Source: Phycisphaerales bacterium (GTDB lineage: Bacteria; Planctomycetota; Phycisphaerae; Phycisphaerales; SM1A02). Taken from it: a stretch of 64,000 nucleotides of DNA. Below the pieces are notes generated by a model. The model searched no databases and was not told where the DNA came from. It was given only the letters and a program-made list of their open reading frames with translations. The translations under genes were made by a program, and so were the position numbers. The stretch spans positions 130,913 through 194,912 of the forward strand of contig JAKVBQ010000002.1 of the NCBI GenBank assembly GCA_022447205.1, read 5' to 3'. Positions 1 through 8,787 of the stretch are shown here, piece after piece. Positions within the stretch are counted from its first letter, which is position 1; the number at the start of each line of letters is the position of its first letter.

Positions 1-910
1 ACAGCAGGGAGACCAGAAGTCCCATCGCCTTGCGCCCTGCGGCCTGCTTGCTCGTCTGGGCGTCGGCCTTCTCCGCTGCACTGGCAGAAGCCTCGATGCA
101 CGCTTCCATCTCCTCGGCCATGTTCGCGGGGAACCCCCCGGCGGCAAGCTCCTCGATCATCGGTGCGAAGGTCTGGTTCCATTCGAAGAGCCCTTCGGCG
201 ATCGATGCGATCGCGAGACCGGGGGAACCCTGGGAGAAATCGATCGCCCAGGCCAGCTCCTCGTCCGGCACCTCGAGTTCCAGGTCATCTCGCCACCGGG
301 ACATCGCATCAGGATCAAGCGACTGGAACGATGCGGTCTGGCAACGGCTTCGAATCGTCGGGAGCAGGCGATCGGCTCGCGTCGTCACGAGGATGAACCA
401 GGTTCGAGGCGGAGGTTCCTCGAGGGTCTTCAAAAGCAGGTTCTGTGCGCGCGAATCGATCAGTTCGGACTCGTCGATGATGAACACCTTGCCGGTCCCA
501 CGGGTGGGCTTCATGTAGGCAGGTGCATCGAAGACATGTCCTTCGATCGAGCCGCCGATGATCTGCTGGCGCAACACGGCGACCGGAATGCTTCGCTGCT
601 TTCGATCACGCACCTGGGGATCAGGCGATTCGAGCGCCTGTTCCTTGCAGACCACGTGAAGATCCGGGTGTGTTCCGGCGTCGAAGAGGATTCCGGAGTC
701 GGTATCCGAACGAGGCCTGAACGCCTTGATGTCCTCCTCCCGGGTCTCCGGATCAAGGAGGAGTCCCGCGAGCAGACGAGCGGTGGTGAACTTCCCGACA
801 CCAAAGGGGCCTCCGAAGATCCAGGTGGGCATGGAGCGCGGGCCGAACACCGCTTCGCGAAGGAGTGCGGTGGTGGGCTCGTGTCCCTGGAGCTGTCTGG
901 AAGGAGGCAT
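1..910 (-). CDS. holB: DNA polymerase III clamp-loader subunit delta-prime (3' end outside window)
   Basis: Clamp-loader AAA+ subunit that helps load the sliding clamp onto primed DNA. About 303 codons are visible before the window edge; E. coli delta-prime has 334 residues, so little is missing. A P-loop-like GGPFGVGKFTT lies at residues 33-43, with the Thr pair one place later than in canonical GKT, as in other delta-prime proteins. IIDESELID near residue 141 is a Walker-B-like segment. TLEEPP and IRSRC (near 185, the SRC motif) are typical of clamp loaders. The frame is open from 910 to 1. ATG at 910 is the first sensible start, 16 bases after the stop of the upstream lipoprotein gene, so the two are probably cotranscribed. 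DnaX is the alternative, but that protein is normally longer with a standard P-loop. Confidence 0.85.
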   Translation of the reverse strand, partial: MPPSRQLQGHEPTTALLREAVFGPRSMPTWIFGGPFGVGKFTTARLLAGLLLDPETREEDIKAFRPRSDTDSGILFDAGTHPDLHVVCKEQALESPDPQVRDRKQRSIPVAVLRQQIIGGSIEGHVFDAPAYMKPTRGTGKVFIIDESELIDSRAQNLLLKTLEEPPPRTWFILVTTRADRLLPTIRSRCQTASFQSLDPDAMSRWRDDLELEVPDEELAWAIDFSQGSPGLAIASIAEGLFEWNQTFAPMIEELAAGGFPANMAEEMEACIEASASAAEKADAQTSKQAAGRKAMGLLVSLL

Positions 911-926
911 GGTCACGGCATGAGGC

Positions 927-1931
927 TCAACGAGGCACTTCGACGAGGAAAGGAGGCTGGTTCTTCCCTGAACGTGGATTGATGAGCGGCTCCCCGTTCA
1001 CGAGAAGATGAGGGAACTGGCTCATCACGAGCTCCACTTCAGGCGCATACAGGGTACTGCGAGGATCGTACGCGTCAGGACCGAACGACCCGATGTTGAC
1101 CGAACTGAGGCGCAGGGCCGAATTGTGGTGGAACCACGCATCGACGCCTCGAGCACGAAGACTGCGAGCGGAACTTTCCGCCTTCCTGCGCAGCTCGATG
1201 TAGTCGATGGACTCGTCCCCGAAGGTCCCCCACTGGGCCACCTGGAGGGTGTAGACCGGATGTCGTCGACCGAGCTGCGCCCTCAGGGAACGGAGATCAT
1301 GGGGATGGAGCGCCCCGGAGGTCCCCGAAAGAGGGCGCGCCGGGATGACCCGGCTGAAGGCCGGTTGCCCGTTGGAAAGAGTCAACGCACGGATCTTCTG
1401 GACCGCTTCCCGGCAGGCTGGATCGGATGGGCTGGCGAATCGACCGTAGAAGACCCCGGAACCACTCTTGATGTCATCCACGAAGATGTCCTTGAGGGAC
1501 GCGTAGCGCTCGACGATGTCGCGTCGAGCGGACATCGCGATGGCTCGGTGGTCACCTCCGGACACCGTCATCAGGGCGATCGACCATTCGAGACCCTCTG
1601 GGGTCGAACGCGTACCGGGTTCCGGTGAACCCGAGTCGGGTGCCTGCTCCGTTCGGAAGACCTCTTCGGACGGATCGAAGAGTGCCATGTCACTGGATCG
1701 ATTGGCTCCTGACGCGCCGCTGGGGCCTCCCTGGGGAGCGCATCCGGTCAGCTGAACGACGATTTGAAGAAAAACCGAAAAACCGAGAAGCAGGAGCCAA
1801 GGCCGAGCGTAAGACCTTGCGGGCGATAAAAGGACCCGATTGAAGGCTCGTGGATGCGATTTTCCGGACCAGCTGAATTCAGCGCCTCGCGAACGCTTGA
1901 TTCGACCAGATACGGGTCGGGTCGGACTCAT
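927..1931 (-). CDS. SPOR-like lipoprotein
   Basis: Predicted lipoprotein of 334 residues, function unknown. A basic N-terminal stretch of about 45 residues precedes a hydrophobic segment ending in the lipobox LTGC near residue 63, so it should be lipidated by a system such as the lgt product encoded at 58-59 kb. After a Ser/Pro/Gly-rich linker come two segments, about residues 113-185 and 225-290, each beginning with a beta-strand-like stretch (WSIALMTV; VYTLQVAQW) followed by a long charged helix. That pattern resembles SPOR-type peptidoglycan-binding repeats, but this is fold-pattern inference, not a motif match. The start at 1931 has AGGA about 10 bases upstream; the long pre-signal region is odd, though no ATG, GTG or TTG lies closer to the hydrophobic segment. 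It sits directly upstream of holB. Confidence 0.6.
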   Translation of the reverse strand: MSPTRPVSGRIKRSRGAEFSWSGKSHPRAFNRVLLSPARSYARPWLLLLGFSVFLQIVVQLTGCAPQGGPSGASGANRSSDMALFDPSEEVFRTEQAPDSGSPEPGTRSTPEGLEWSIALMTVSGGDHRAIAMSARRDIVERYASLKDIFVDDIKSGSGVFYGRFASPSDPACREAVQKIRALTLSNGQPAFSRVIPARPLSGTSGALHPHDLRSLRAQLGRRHPVYTLQVAQWGTFGDESIDYIELRRKAESSARSLRARGVDAWFHHNSALRLSSVNIGSFGPDAYDPRSTLYAPEVELVMSQFPHLLVNGEPLINPRSGKNQPPFLVEVPR

Positions 1932-2142
1932 GGGCCAATTCCTTCAAGTCTCTTTATTACAAATACTTACAGATCTCAGGCGTCCCAAGGAGATCGTTCA
2001 AGAAAAACGACCTGACTCGACGATATGAATGGTGCAGGGGTTGAGCAATCCCGAACGTCCCGCTCAGCCCTCGTCCAGCACATGATCCCCCTTTTCCGCG
2101 GTTCTGGCCAGTCGGTCAGCCCGCGCCCGGAGTAGCACCCGA

Positions 2143-2454
2143 ATGACAGACATCGGCCACATTGGCACTTCTCCAAACTCCCACGGCATCAGTAGTTTCG
2201 TTGCTTCTGGGCGCGTGGAGGACGCTGGTCCGAACCGGACCACTGAACAGACCCCATCGCGCGACGTCCACGCCGGTGACCGGGTCGAGATCTCTGAACA
2301 CGCTCGACACCTCTCCAGGATCAAGGCACTGCCCGAGGTCCGCCAGGAGCTGGTGATCGCAGCACGAGCCGCCATCGAAGATGGCTCCCTGGATACCCCC
2401 CAGAACCTCGAGAACGCGGTTGGCAACCTGCTGGACGAGCTGGAACTGCTCTGA
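2143..2454 (+). CDS. FlgM-like anti-sigma-28 family protein
   Basis: Small protein of 103 residues whose C-terminal half (about 47-103) has the FlgM layout: DRVEISEHARHL, then charged helices with VRQELVIAARAAIEDG, a P-x-N link and a final helix ending LLDELELL. Classical FlgM binds and holds FliA (sigma-28) until the flagellar hook is complete. The N-terminal 45 residues are Gly/Ser/Thr-rich and probably disordered, as in FlgM. No flagellar gene is visible nearby, so the partner sigma factor is unknown. A strong hairpin follows 26 bases after the stop. Confidence 0.6.
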   Translation: MTDIGHIGTSPNSHGISSFVASGRVEDAGPNRTTEQTPSRDVHAGDRVEISEHARHLSRIKALPEVRQELVIAARAAIEDGSLDTPQNLENAVGNLLDELELL

Positions 2455-2480
2455 CACCGACAGGACAACCAAGATCGACC

Positions 2481-2512
2481 ACAACGGGATGCGGCAAGCC
2501 GCATCCCGTTGT
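2481..2512 (+). terminator. Perfect 15-bp hairpin after the FlgM-like gene
   Basis: Left arm acaacgggatgcggc (2481-2495) and right arm gccgcatcccgttgt (2498-2512) are exact reverse complements around a two-base AA. The tract that follows (tcatttgt) is only weakly T-rich, so this is a probable terminator without a clean U-run. It lies between the FlgM-like gene and the amidohydrolase operon. Confidence 0.65.
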
Positions 2513-2627
2513 TCATTTGTGGATTGGCAGACAGACCGGGAAGAGTCACTTGAACCAGGCTCGCTCCGTCTAAACTCGAGTATCGAACACCCACTCACTC
2601 GTTCGTGGAACTCTCGAGGACCGGCAC

Positions 2628-5600
2628 ATGCGCCCCATCCAGATCGCCTTCTTCCTTGTCTCGATCATCGTCCTGCTTGGTGCAGCCACCCCAGGCCTCA
2701 CGCAGGAAGCGACGACCACCACCATCAGAACACCGGAACTCCGACGTGACGCCCTCATCGGGGTCGACATCGTTCCCCGCTCGGGCGAACGAATCGAGGA
2801 TGGCATCATCCTCCTCGCGGACGGTGTGATCGTCGGGGTCGGTGCAGGGATCGAGATCCCACCCGACTACCGCATCCATGACCGCACGGGCATGGTCGCC
2901 TATCCGGGCCTGATCGAGAGTGCGCTGCAGATCGACACCAGCGAGACGGCGACCGCGGTGGCTTCGGAAAAGGGCGCGTACCCGAACACCAACGTCGTTC
3001 CGCAGCTGGATGTCGCCTCCCTTCCCGACCGCCTGTCGGATGATGGTGCGAGCCTGCGCAACCTCGGTTTCTGCACCGCTCTGGTCGTGCCATCGGATCG
3101 GATCTTCCGAGGAACCGGTCAGGTGGTCCTGCTGGACGAGGATGCGTCACATGTCAGGTCGCCGGGGGGCGTTCGCCCTCAGCTGATCGGCGTCGAGTCC
3201 ACGGGAGGCTGGCGTGCCAGGCAGTATCCGAACTCGAACATGGGTGTCGCGGCCCTGATTCGGCAGGTCCTCTCGGATGCGCAATGGCACGGTGCGTGCA
3301 CTGCGGTCTGGGAAGACGATCCGGAGGGGAACGAACCACCGGTCGATGCGCGCGCGCTTGATGCGCTGCAGGACGTCCTTGAAGGTCGTGAACCGGTCGT
3401 GATCGATGCCTCCAGCGAGATCAAGGCGCTTCGTGGCGCTCGACTCGCGGAGGAGTTCGAACTGGACGCGATGCTCCTGGGCAGTGGCACGGAGTTCCGC
3501 AGGGTCGACGAGATCGCGGAAACCGGCCTTCCGGTCATCGTTCCGATGTCCTTCCCCTCGAAGCCCGACGTCAAGGGAGCACGAAGCGCGGAAAGCGTGA
3601 GCCTCCGAACGCTTCTCACATGGAAGCATGCACCGGAGAACGCCCGGAGACTCGACGACGCCGGAGTCGACATCGCACTCACAAGCCATCGGCTCGCCAA
3701 CCGAGGCGACTTCCGAGCCAACCTTGCCAAGGCGATCGAGGCGGGACTCTCGGAGGATGCCGCGCTCGACGCACTCACCACGACGCCCGCCAGGCTGCTC
3801 GGTGTCGAGGACACGCTGGGCACGATCGAGGCGGATCGGATCGCCAACATCGTGCTGGTCGAAGGCAACCTGTTCGAACCCGGAGACAAGATCAGGGAGG
3901 TCTGGATCGCCGGACGGCGCCACGAGATCTCCGCCGGTGCACCACCTGCATTCCCCGCCAAGGGCCGACTCACGATCGGGGAACTCGAACGTGATGTCAC
4001 CATTGATCGAAGCGCGCGATCCTTCAAGGTCAGCGAACGAACGAACGACGTCGCTCCGGAAGCAACCGAAGAGGCCGAGGAATCCGAAGAGGCCGAGGAA
4101 GACAAGGCTGCCGTCGAAGAGGCTCCGGCGGGGAACCGGCCATGGACTGGTCGCCGCAGAGGTCCCGGTGGTCCTGGTGGGCCCGGTGGACCGGGTGGGC
4201 CCGGTGGCGAAGCGAAGGGCGAAGCCGAGGAAGAGAAGAGCTGGAAGGCACGCAACGTGCAGTTCACCGACCAGGGTCTTGAAGGCGTGATCGATGGCAG
4301 CGCCTTCGAAGTCGAGGGGTCGGTTCGATTCGATGCCGTCCTGATCGGCGATCAACTTCGAGGCTACGGCGAGACCGCCTCGGGTGACTCGATCCTCTTC
4401 ATGGTCGTCCCGGTGGAACAGGACGAGGAAGAGGCCGAGGAAGAGAAGACGGAAGACGGGGAAGAGGAGACGGAAGAAGGGGAAGAGACCCTGGAACTCG
4501 TCGAACTCAAACTGCCACTTGGTGCCTACGGAAGGTCCGGGACACCGGATGAGGAATCAGTGTGCTTCAGGAATGCGAGCATCTGGACCGCTGGCGAGGA
4601 TGGCATCCTCGAGACGGCGGACCTCCTGGTCCGGAACGGACGCATCGTCGCGGTAGGCAGTGAACTCGTCGTCCCGGACGGCGTGAGGATCGAGGACGCG
4701 ACCGGGAAGCACATCACCCCGGGCCTCATCGACTGCCATTCGCATACGGGCATCGATGGCGGCGTCAACGAGAGCATGCAGAACAACACTGCTGAAGTCC
4801 GCATCGGAGACGTGCTCGACCCGGACGACATCAACTGGTACCGACAGCTTGCCGGCGGACTGACCGCCGCCAACCAGCTGCACGGTTCAGCGAACCCCAT
4901 CGGAGGACAGAACGCGGTCGTCAAGCTTCGATGGGGCGCACCGGCCGAGGCCATGCACATGGATGGAGCCATGCCCGGGATCAAGTTCGCACTGGGTGAG
5001 AACGTCGTCCGCCCGGAGAACCGGTACCCGGACACCCGCATGGGTGTCGCGGCATTCATCGAGGATGCGTTCCGTGCGGCAAGCGAATACGACGCGGCAC
5101 GAGACCGATGGGACTCGTTGAGCGACGAGGAACGCGCAGGCATGATGCCGCCTCGGCGTGATCTCGAGCTCGAGACCCTGGTGCAGATCATCGACGGGGA
5201 ACGACTCATCCACTGCCACAGCTACCGGCAGGACGAGATCCTGATGCTCATCAGGACCGCCGATCGCTGGGGTTTCACCATCGGAACCCTCCAGCACGTG
5301 CTCGAGGGCTACAAGGTCGCCGATGCGATCGCGGAACATGGAGCCGGAGCGAGCAGTTTCAGCGACTGGTGGGCGTACAAGATGGAGGTGATGGACGCGA
5401 TCCCCTACAACGGCGCGTTGATGACCGAAGTCGGGGTCCTGACCAGCTTCAACAGCGATTCGAACGAAGTCGCCCGGCGCATGAACACCGAAGCCGCCAA
5501 GGCGGTCCGGTACGGCGGACTGGAGCCGCACGAAGCCCTGAAGCTCGTCACCATCAATCCTGCACGACAGTTGCGCATCGACGACCGAACCGGCTCGATC

Positions 5601-6044
5601 GAGGTCGGCAAGGACGCGGACTTCGTGATCTGGAACGGCGATCCGCTCAGCACCTTCACACGATGCGAACAGACCTGGATCGACGGCCGCAAGTACTACG
5701 ACCTCGAGGAGAACGAACGGCTGGGCAACGAGGACGCCGCCCGGCGCGGCGAGCTCCTCGCAAGCCTGACCACCACGGAACAGAAGGCACCAGGCGGCGA
5801 TGAAGCCGGAGCATCGGGCTTCCGACGCGGCGGACCAGGCGGACCAGGCGGACGAAGGCGCTGGGGACCACCGGTCGATGGTGGTCGGATCTCGACCCTG
5901 GCGAGGATGCTCGAAGCCCGCGAGGACTTCCTCTACGAACTGGTCAGGCGGGGACAGAACCCGAACGAGCTTCGCGCAGGGGATTGTGGTTGCAGTGACA
6001 TCGCTGATGCAGTGGACATGCTCGGAACGGAGGCCCGACGATGA
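2628..6044 (+). CDS. Exported tandem amidohydrolase, first domain degenerate
   Basis: A 1138-residue exported protein with a signal peptide (residues 1-26) and two amidohydrolase domains of the imidazolonepropionase-like type. The C-terminal domain, about 650-1070, keeps metal-site features: CHSH near 700, IHCHS near 859, LQHVLEG near 887 and NSDSNE near 942. The N-terminal domain, about 40-450, keeps the PGLIE turn and the GTIEADRIANIVLVEG C-terminal signature but has no HxH after PGLI, so it cannot bind metal in the usual way. The domains are joined by an acidic Glu-rich stretch, a GGP repeat (about 512-527) and a second acidic stretch. The substrate is unknown; relatives act on cyclic amides or peptide-like compounds. 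It overlaps the next gene by ATGA. Confidence 0.8.
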   Translation: MRPIQIAFFLVSIIVLLGAATPGLTQEATTTTIRTPELRRDALIGVDIVPRSGERIEDGIILLADGVIVGVGAGIEIPPDYRIHDRTGMVAYPGLIESALQIDTSETATAVASEKGAYPNTNVVPQLDVASLPDRLSDDGASLRNLGFCTALVVPSDRIFRGTGQVVLLDEDASHVRSPGGVRPQLIGVESTGGWRARQYPNSNMGVAALIRQVLSDAQWHGACTAVWEDDPEGNEPPVDARALDALQDVLEGREPVVIDASSEIKALRGARLAEEFELDAMLLGSGTEFRRVDEIAETGLPVIVPMSFPSKPDVKGARSAESVSLRTLLTWKHAPENARRLDDAGVDIALTSHRLANRGDFRANLAKAIEAGLSEDAALDALTTTPARLLGVEDTLGTIEADRIANIVLVEGNLFEPGDKIREVWIAGRRHEISAGAPPAFPAKGRLTIGELERDVTIDRSARSFKVSERTNDVAPEATEEAEESEEAEEDKAAVEEAPAGNRPWTGRRRGPGGPGGPGGPGGPGGEAKGEAEEEKSWKARNVQFTDQGLEGVIDGSAFEVEGSVRFDAVLIGDQLRGYGETASGDSILFMVVPVEQDEEEAEEEKTEDGEEETEEGEETLELVELKLPLGAYGRSGTPDEESVCFRNASIWTAGEDGILETADLLVRNGRIVAVGSELVVPDGVRIEDATGKHITPGLIDCHSHTGIDGGVNESMQNNTAEVRIGDVLDPDDINWYRQLAGGLTAANQLHGSANPIGGQNAVVKLRWGAPAEAMHMDGAMPGIKFALGENVVRPENRYPDTRMGVAAFIEDAFRAASEYDAARDRWDSLSDEERAGMMPPRRDLELETLVQIIDGERLIHCHSYRQDEILMLIRTADRWGFTIGTLQHVLEGYKVADAIAEHGAGASSFSDWWAYKMEVMDAIPYNGALMTEVGVLTSFNSDSNEVARRMNTEAAKAVRYGGLEPHEALKLVTINPARQLRIDDRTGSIEVGKDADFVIWNGDPLSTFTRCEQTWIDGRKYYDLEENERLGNEDAARRGELLASLTTTEQKAPGGDEAGASGFRRGGPGGPGGRRRWGPPVDGGRISTLARMLEAREDFLYELVRRGQNPNELRAGDCGCSDIADAVDMLGTEARR
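4162..4209 (+). repeat. GGP-coding short tandem repeat in interdomain linker
   Basis: Imperfect 9-base units (ggtcctggt, gggcccggt and similar) encode a run of Gly-Gly-Pro in the linker of the amidohydrolase. A similar short GGP run is encoded near 5826-5852 close to the C-terminus. Confidence 0.7.
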
Positions 6045-7396
6045 AGAATCAGATCAATCGACGACTGACCACCCTGGCGACACTTGCCGCACTCGCGACC
6101 TGCATGAACGCGTCCGCGCAGTCACGGCAGATCCCAGCACCCGAACAGGCCCGACCGATCGCGATTCTCAACGCGACGGTGCACAACCCGCCCGCCGAAG
6201 TCGACGGGGTCGAGGAGCTCCTGATCGAGAACGGACACGTGCTGTTCGTCGACGGCAGGATCACATCGGTCGGATCCGGGACACCCGAGGACCTCGAGGG
6301 ATACGAGATCCTTGATGCAAGCGGACTGCACGTCTATCCCGGACTGGTCGCCGGTCCGACACAGCTCGGGCTCATCGAGACCATGCAGGTGGACGCCACC
6401 GATGACCGGAGGGAGCTGGACAACGAGCACCCCGAGGTCACGACATGGCTGGCCATCAACCCGGACAGCGACCTGATCCCCGTCGCAAGAAGTGCCGGCA
6501 TCCTCACCGCGCTCGTCTTTCCCTCCGGAGGAACCATCGGCGGACAACCCTCCGCGATTCGACTCGATGGATGGACGACCGAGGACCTGGTGATGGAACG
6601 CTCCCTTGGGATCGTGGTGAACTGGCCCCTGGTCCACCCGATCAGTTCACGGTGGTCCCGCAGGAGCGGATTCGACCAGTCGTCGCGAAGCGCGGAGCAG
6701 ATCGAGGAGATCTCCACGTTCTTCGACGATGCGGAAGCATGGAACAACGCGCGCGAACATGACGAGACCGTCCCGTTCAACGCACGATTCGCCGCAATGA
6801 AGCCGGTACTCGACGGCGACCTTCCGGTCTTCATCGACGCGTCACGAGCAAGCCAGATCGAATCCGCGATCTCATGGGCGAACAAGCGCGACCTGAAGAT
6901 CGTGATCGTCGGTGCCAACGGTTCGGGAAGTTGCGCGGAACTGCTCGCGGAACAGGACATCCCCGTGATCCTGCGTGGCACCCTTCGACTGCCCCTCAAT
7001 CGTCATGACCGAACGGACTCACCATTCACGACGGCCTCGGAACTCCATGAGGCGGGTGTCCTCTTCTCGATCGGGAATTCCGAGGGCGAGCCGGCCCACG
7101 AACGATGGCTCGCCCATCACGCGGCGACCGCGGCAGCACACGGCCTGCCAAGAGGCGCAGCCCTGCGATCGATCACCCTTTCGCCGGCCGAGATCATGGG
7201 TCTGGATTCGGAAATCGGATCACTGGAGCCCGGCAAGTGCGCGACGTTGCTGGTGACGACCGGCAATCCCATGGAGATCACGTCGGAGACCCTGGTCGCG
7301 TTCATCGATGGTCGCAGGATCGACCTTGATGACCGACAGAAGCAGCAGCTGCGGAAGTATCGGGAGAAGTATCGCCAGCTCGGTCTTGGTGAGTGA
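6041..7396 (+). CDS. Exported amidohydrolase-like protein lacking metal-binding motif
   Basis: A 451-residue paralogue of the preceding protein, translationally coupled to it by an ATGA overlap. Signal peptide residues 1-27. It has the composite beta-sandwich of amidohydrolases at both ends: LLIENGHVLFVDGRITSVG at the front, and the GSLEPGKCATLLVTTGNP segment at the back. Where an active enzyme has PGxIDxHxH it reads PGLVAGPTQLGL, and no later His-based metal ligands are evident. It resembles the N-terminal half of its neighbour. I infer a non-catalytic partner or binding subunit. Amidohydrolase-like proteins with PGLI-x-x-x-T-x-x-GL are, as I recall, common beside active paralogues in Gram-negative bacteria, so the pair may be a conserved unit. 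Confidence 0.75.
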   Translation: MKNQINRRLTTLATLAALATCMNASAQSRQIPAPEQARPIAILNATVHNPPAEVDGVEELLIENGHVLFVDGRITSVGSGTPEDLEGYEILDASGLHVYPGLVAGPTQLGLIETMQVDATDDRRELDNEHPEVTTWLAINPDSDLIPVARSAGILTALVFPSGGTIGGQPSAIRLDGWTTEDLVMERSLGIVVNWPLVHPISSRWSRRSGFDQSSRSAEQIEEISTFFDDAEAWNNAREHDETVPFNARFAAMKPVLDGDLPVFIDASRASQIESAISWANKRDLKIVIVGANGSGSCAELLAEQDIPVILRGTLRLPLNRHDRTDSPFTTASELHEAGVLFSIGNSEGEPAHERWLAHHAATAAAHGLPRGAALRSITLSPAEIMGLDSEIGSLEPGKCATLLVTTGNPMEITSETLVAFIDGRRIDLDDRQKQQLRKYREKYRQLGLGE

Positions 7397-7408
7397 TCTC
7401 GGATCGAG

Positions 7409-7888
7409 TCAGCCTCGCCCTCGCCAGGTGATCATCGAAGCGGTCAACGGACCGGTCTCGGGCGAATCGGCGGAGATGCGGATCTGGATGTCGTTGCTGG
7501 GAAGAGGTGGATCGTCCCAGCCGATCTCAAGCTCGAATCGGTAGGTCGAGGTGACATGATCCCAGTACTCGGCATTCGTCTGAAGGTCGGACAGGTCGTA
7601 GGTGTAGGTCCATGACTGATCGAGTGTGTTCTCGGGTGTGACCCTGATGAGAATCTGGCCGGGAAACTTGACCGGATCACCATCGGCATCGTCGAACTCG
7701 ATTCGGAGGGAAAGCTGTTCGACGCCGTCACGTTCGATGAAGCGGGAAAGCTTGTGGAACGAGACTTCCGTGGGGACCCAGGGCCATGGCCCATCCGGCA
7801 CCCGGCGATTGATGCTCGGAGCGCAACCTGCTGTCAGGAGCAGGAGGACGATGAGCGCGATCGAATGTGCTGTCAGTCGCCAAGTCAT
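7409..7888 (-). CDS. Small lipoprotein of unknown function
   Basis: 159 residues with a lipoprotein signal: hydrophobic core IALIVLLLL and lipobox TAGC, lipidated Cys near residue 22. The mature part looks all-beta, with DDADGDPVKFPGQILIRV and alternating hydrophobic strands, and no catalytic motif that I recognise. It is convergent with the amidohydrolase operon, with only 12 bases between the stops, and divergent from the PDZ lipoprotein gene. Confidence 0.65.
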   Translation of the reverse strand: MTWRLTAHSIALIVLLLLTAGCAPSINRRVPDGPWPWVPTEVSFHKLSRFIERDGVEQLSLRIEFDDADGDPVKFPGQILIRVTPENTLDQSWTYTYDLSDLQTNAEYWDHVTSTYRFELEIGWDDPPLPSNDIQIRISADSPETGPLTASMITWRGRG

Positions 7889-7974
7889 GCATGAAGGGTA
7901 CGCAGAGACCTCCCATCACGCCATCAGGCGATGATGGGTAGACTCGGCTCGACCGCCATGAAAGGACCCGGACG

Positions 7975-8466
7975 ATGATCGAACCATGGAAGGCGTTGAG
8001 CACCAGCCTGCTCCTGGCACTGACCCTGCTCGGCTGTGACAGATCGGTTCGAGTGACCCCGGAGGATGCCGGTGTCGTTGCAGAAGCAGCCCCGAACTCG
8101 ATGGAAGCCGGGCTGCCCCCGGTGATGCTGGGGGTCCGCATGGCCTGGACAGGCCCTGCACTGGCGACTCAGCTGGCTTACCTCGGCGTCTCGGCTGAAG
8201 ATTCGACGCTGTTGACCCTGGTTGCTCCGGACACCCCCGCTGCACGGGCAGGATTGAGGCAGTGGGACGTGATCATCGAGACGGGCGAAGGGACCGGTGC
8301 CTCACCGGATGCGATTCGAAGCATGCTCCGGGAATCGAAACCGGGTGACGTGGTGACGTTCGTGGTGCTCAGGGATGGGAAGAGAACCAAGGTTGATGCC
8401 GTCCTTGAAGTCCCGGATGCGACACGCATGCACCCCCTCGGAAGAGTCTCCGAAAACGACGGCTGA
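7975..8466 (+). CDS. PDZ-domain lipoprotein
   Basis: 163 residues. The N-terminal hydrophobic stretch ends in the lipobox LLGC (Cys near residue 21). Residues about 70-150 form a PDZ domain: LGVSAEDSTLLTLVAPDTPAA, RAGLRQWDVIIETGEG and the GDVVTFVVLRDGKR strand pair match the usual substrate-groove order. No protease domain is attached, so it is likely a scaffold or substrate-binding lipoprotein at the envelope. It stands alone, divergent from the neighbouring lipoprotein gene. Confidence 0.7.
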   Translation: MIEPWKALSTSLLLALTLLGCDRSVRVTPEDAGVVAEAAPNSMEAGLPPVMLGVRMAWTGPALATQLAYLGVSAEDSTLLTLVAPDTPAARAGLRQWDVIIETGEGTGASPDAIRSMLRESKPGDVVTFVVLRDGKRTKVDAVLEVPDATRMHPLGRVSENDG

Positions 8467-8471
8467 ACAGG

Positions 8472-8504
8472 TCTCGAGCAAGCGCCGAGGGTTACTGCTC
8501 GAGA
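8472..8504. terminator. Inverted repeat between convergent genes, possible bidirectional terminator
   Basis: TCTCGAGCA (8472-8480) and TGCTCGAGA (8496-8504) are exact inverted copies with a 15-base loop. They lie at the meeting point of the PDZ lipoprotein gene and the minus-strand 86-residue gene, overlapping the last codons of the latter. There is no T-run, so the role is uncertain. Confidence 0.35.
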
Positions 8505-8752
8505 TTCTCGAGTTTCGTGAACTGGTCGAGATTCAGGACGACGAGCTCGCCGTCTTCCCGCTCGATCTCAAGTCGATCCAACCAGAGGCGATCATCCTTG
8601 GCATGAGCGAACCAGGAGCCGGTCTTCGACTGGCGATACCGACAGACACGGCCTTCGATCGAATTGGACCAGGGCGCATCATGGCTGTTGGAGATCTGCT
8701 GGGTCACCCGAACCCGGGTACCGGGAGAGAAGATGGGCAGTTCGGCGCTCAT
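8492..8752 (-). CDS. Conserved-looking small protein, unknown function
   Basis: 86 residues when started at ATG 8752 (MSAELPIFSPGTRV). A longer frame upstream overlaps the M16 gene and has a poor sequence, so I chose the internal start. The protein reads as a small beta-barrel-like domain (GTRVRVTQQI, SIEGRVCRYRQSKTGSWF, DDRLWLDRLEIEREDGELVVL). I do not recognise a family. It begins 35 bases after the stop of the M16 homologue and is probably the last gene of the dapB-M16 transcript. Confidence 0.6.
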   Translation of the reverse strand: MSAELPIFSPGTRVRVTQQISNSHDAPWSNSIEGRVCRYRQSKTGSWFAHAKDDRLWLDRLEIEREDGELVVLNLDQFTKLENLEQ

Positions 8753-8787
8753 GATGACAACAGTATACCCGAGGGCGCGGCTGGAAT

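Noticed and set aside
3147..4355. Minus-strand open frames over the amidohydrolase linker
   Set aside because: Pro/Gly/Ser repeat composition produced by the GGP-coding DNA read backwards; no motif.
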